Of a stretch of DNA of 55,016 nucleotides, positions 54,877-55,016 are shown one piece after another. Location: assembly GCA_938088195.1 (NCBI GenBank), contig CALKEO010000008.1, positions 1 through 55,016 on the forward strand. Reading direction: 5' to 3'. Each line of letters starts with the position of its first letter. Within the stretch, counting starts at the first letter, position 1. Under the pieces are notes generated by a model. That model was not told the DNA's origin. It did not search any database and saw nothing but the letters and a program-made list of their open reading frames with translations. A program made the position numbers and the translations under genes. The DNA comes from an uncultured Flavobacteriaceae bacterium. GTDB lineage: Bacteria > Bacteroidota > Bacteroidia > Flavobacteriales > Flavobacteriaceae.

Positions 54877-55016
54877 TTATTTATCGGAGTTGATCAGTAT
54901 TATTTCTTCTTGTCTACCATTTATATATTTAAATCCATTTTCTTCATATAAACCGGCCTCCTCTAACATTATTCTAACTTCTTTGTTCCAATTCTTAATA
55001 AATGATTTATTGTTTA
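54877..55016 (-). CDS. C-terminal part of an unknown protein (cut by window end)
   Basis: An open frame of 46 codons ends at a TAA at 54877-54879 and runs off the window. The tail includes NKSFIKNWNKEVRIMLEE and ends with EEIILINSDK. Protein-like composition suggests a real gene. I recognise no family. It lies beyond the second tRNA-end copy, so it would belong to a second element or to the original flank. Confidence 0.5.
   Translation of the reverse strand, partial: NNKSFIKNWNKEVRIMLEEAGLYEENGFKYINGRQEEIILINSDK

Overview
The window is a very AT-rich bacterial chromosome segment that reads as a member of the Bacteroidota, class Flavobacteriia, probably a free-living marine lineage with a compact genome. 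Supporting signs are the TAnnTTTG promoter elements (the Bacteroidota -7 box) before many genes, the near absence of Shine-Dalgarno sequences, a TonB receptor/DUF4249 lipoprotein pair, LytS/LytTR signalling, a bacilliredoxin of the YtxJ type, DUF2141 and DUF4369 proteins, and frequent GTG/TTG starts. No rRNA or CRISPR array is present. I cannot name the species.

Positions 1-46732 are core genome, densely packed. In order they hold a cut-off UvrD/PcrA helicase, recG, pheT and two small genes, an ABC-F ATPase, a DUF4369 lipoprotein, transaldolase, an SDR enzyme behind the SRP RNA (ffs), a glutamine cyclotransferase lipoprotein, glyA, a YtxJ-like protein, smpB, pcm, an oxidoreductase / YggS / exonuclease-GIY-YIG / miaA operon, phoH-purC, a SAM hydroxide adenosyltransferase, dnaN, the ilvD-ilvB-ilvN-ilvC-gapN operon with an apparent attenuator, an aldehyde dehydrogenase / DUF2141 / nitroreductase / flavin reductase operon, dsbD, tilS, a PabB-like enzyme, a decayed fragment that looks like a sulfatase C-terminus, lpdA, nhaC, ftsK-lolA-lptF/G, ribB with a degenerate RibA half, and a TauE permease. 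All eight convergent gene pairs overlap or abut at their 3' ends.

Positions 46819-55016 are accessory. A tRNA-Ser(UGA) gene is followed by about 7.7 kb of cargo bounded by a second copy of the last 13 bases of the tRNA region (46892-46904 and 54617-54629). This is the usual signature of an element integrated in a tRNA 3' end. Each copy is followed by the same kind of module: a terminator hairpin, a pair of TTG-type repeats 11 bp apart, and a roughly 100-nt conserved block. This suggests two related elements in tandem, the second running out of the window. The first carries, all on the minus strand, a small secreted protein, a LytS-type histidine kinase, a LytTR response regulator, a TonB-dependent receptor with a DUF4249 lipoprotein, and a lipoprotein with two InlB-type repeats. 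It looks like a self-contained sense-and-import (or surface display) module, with a 16-bp perfect palindrome between regulator and receptor as a candidate operator. No integrase is visible in it.
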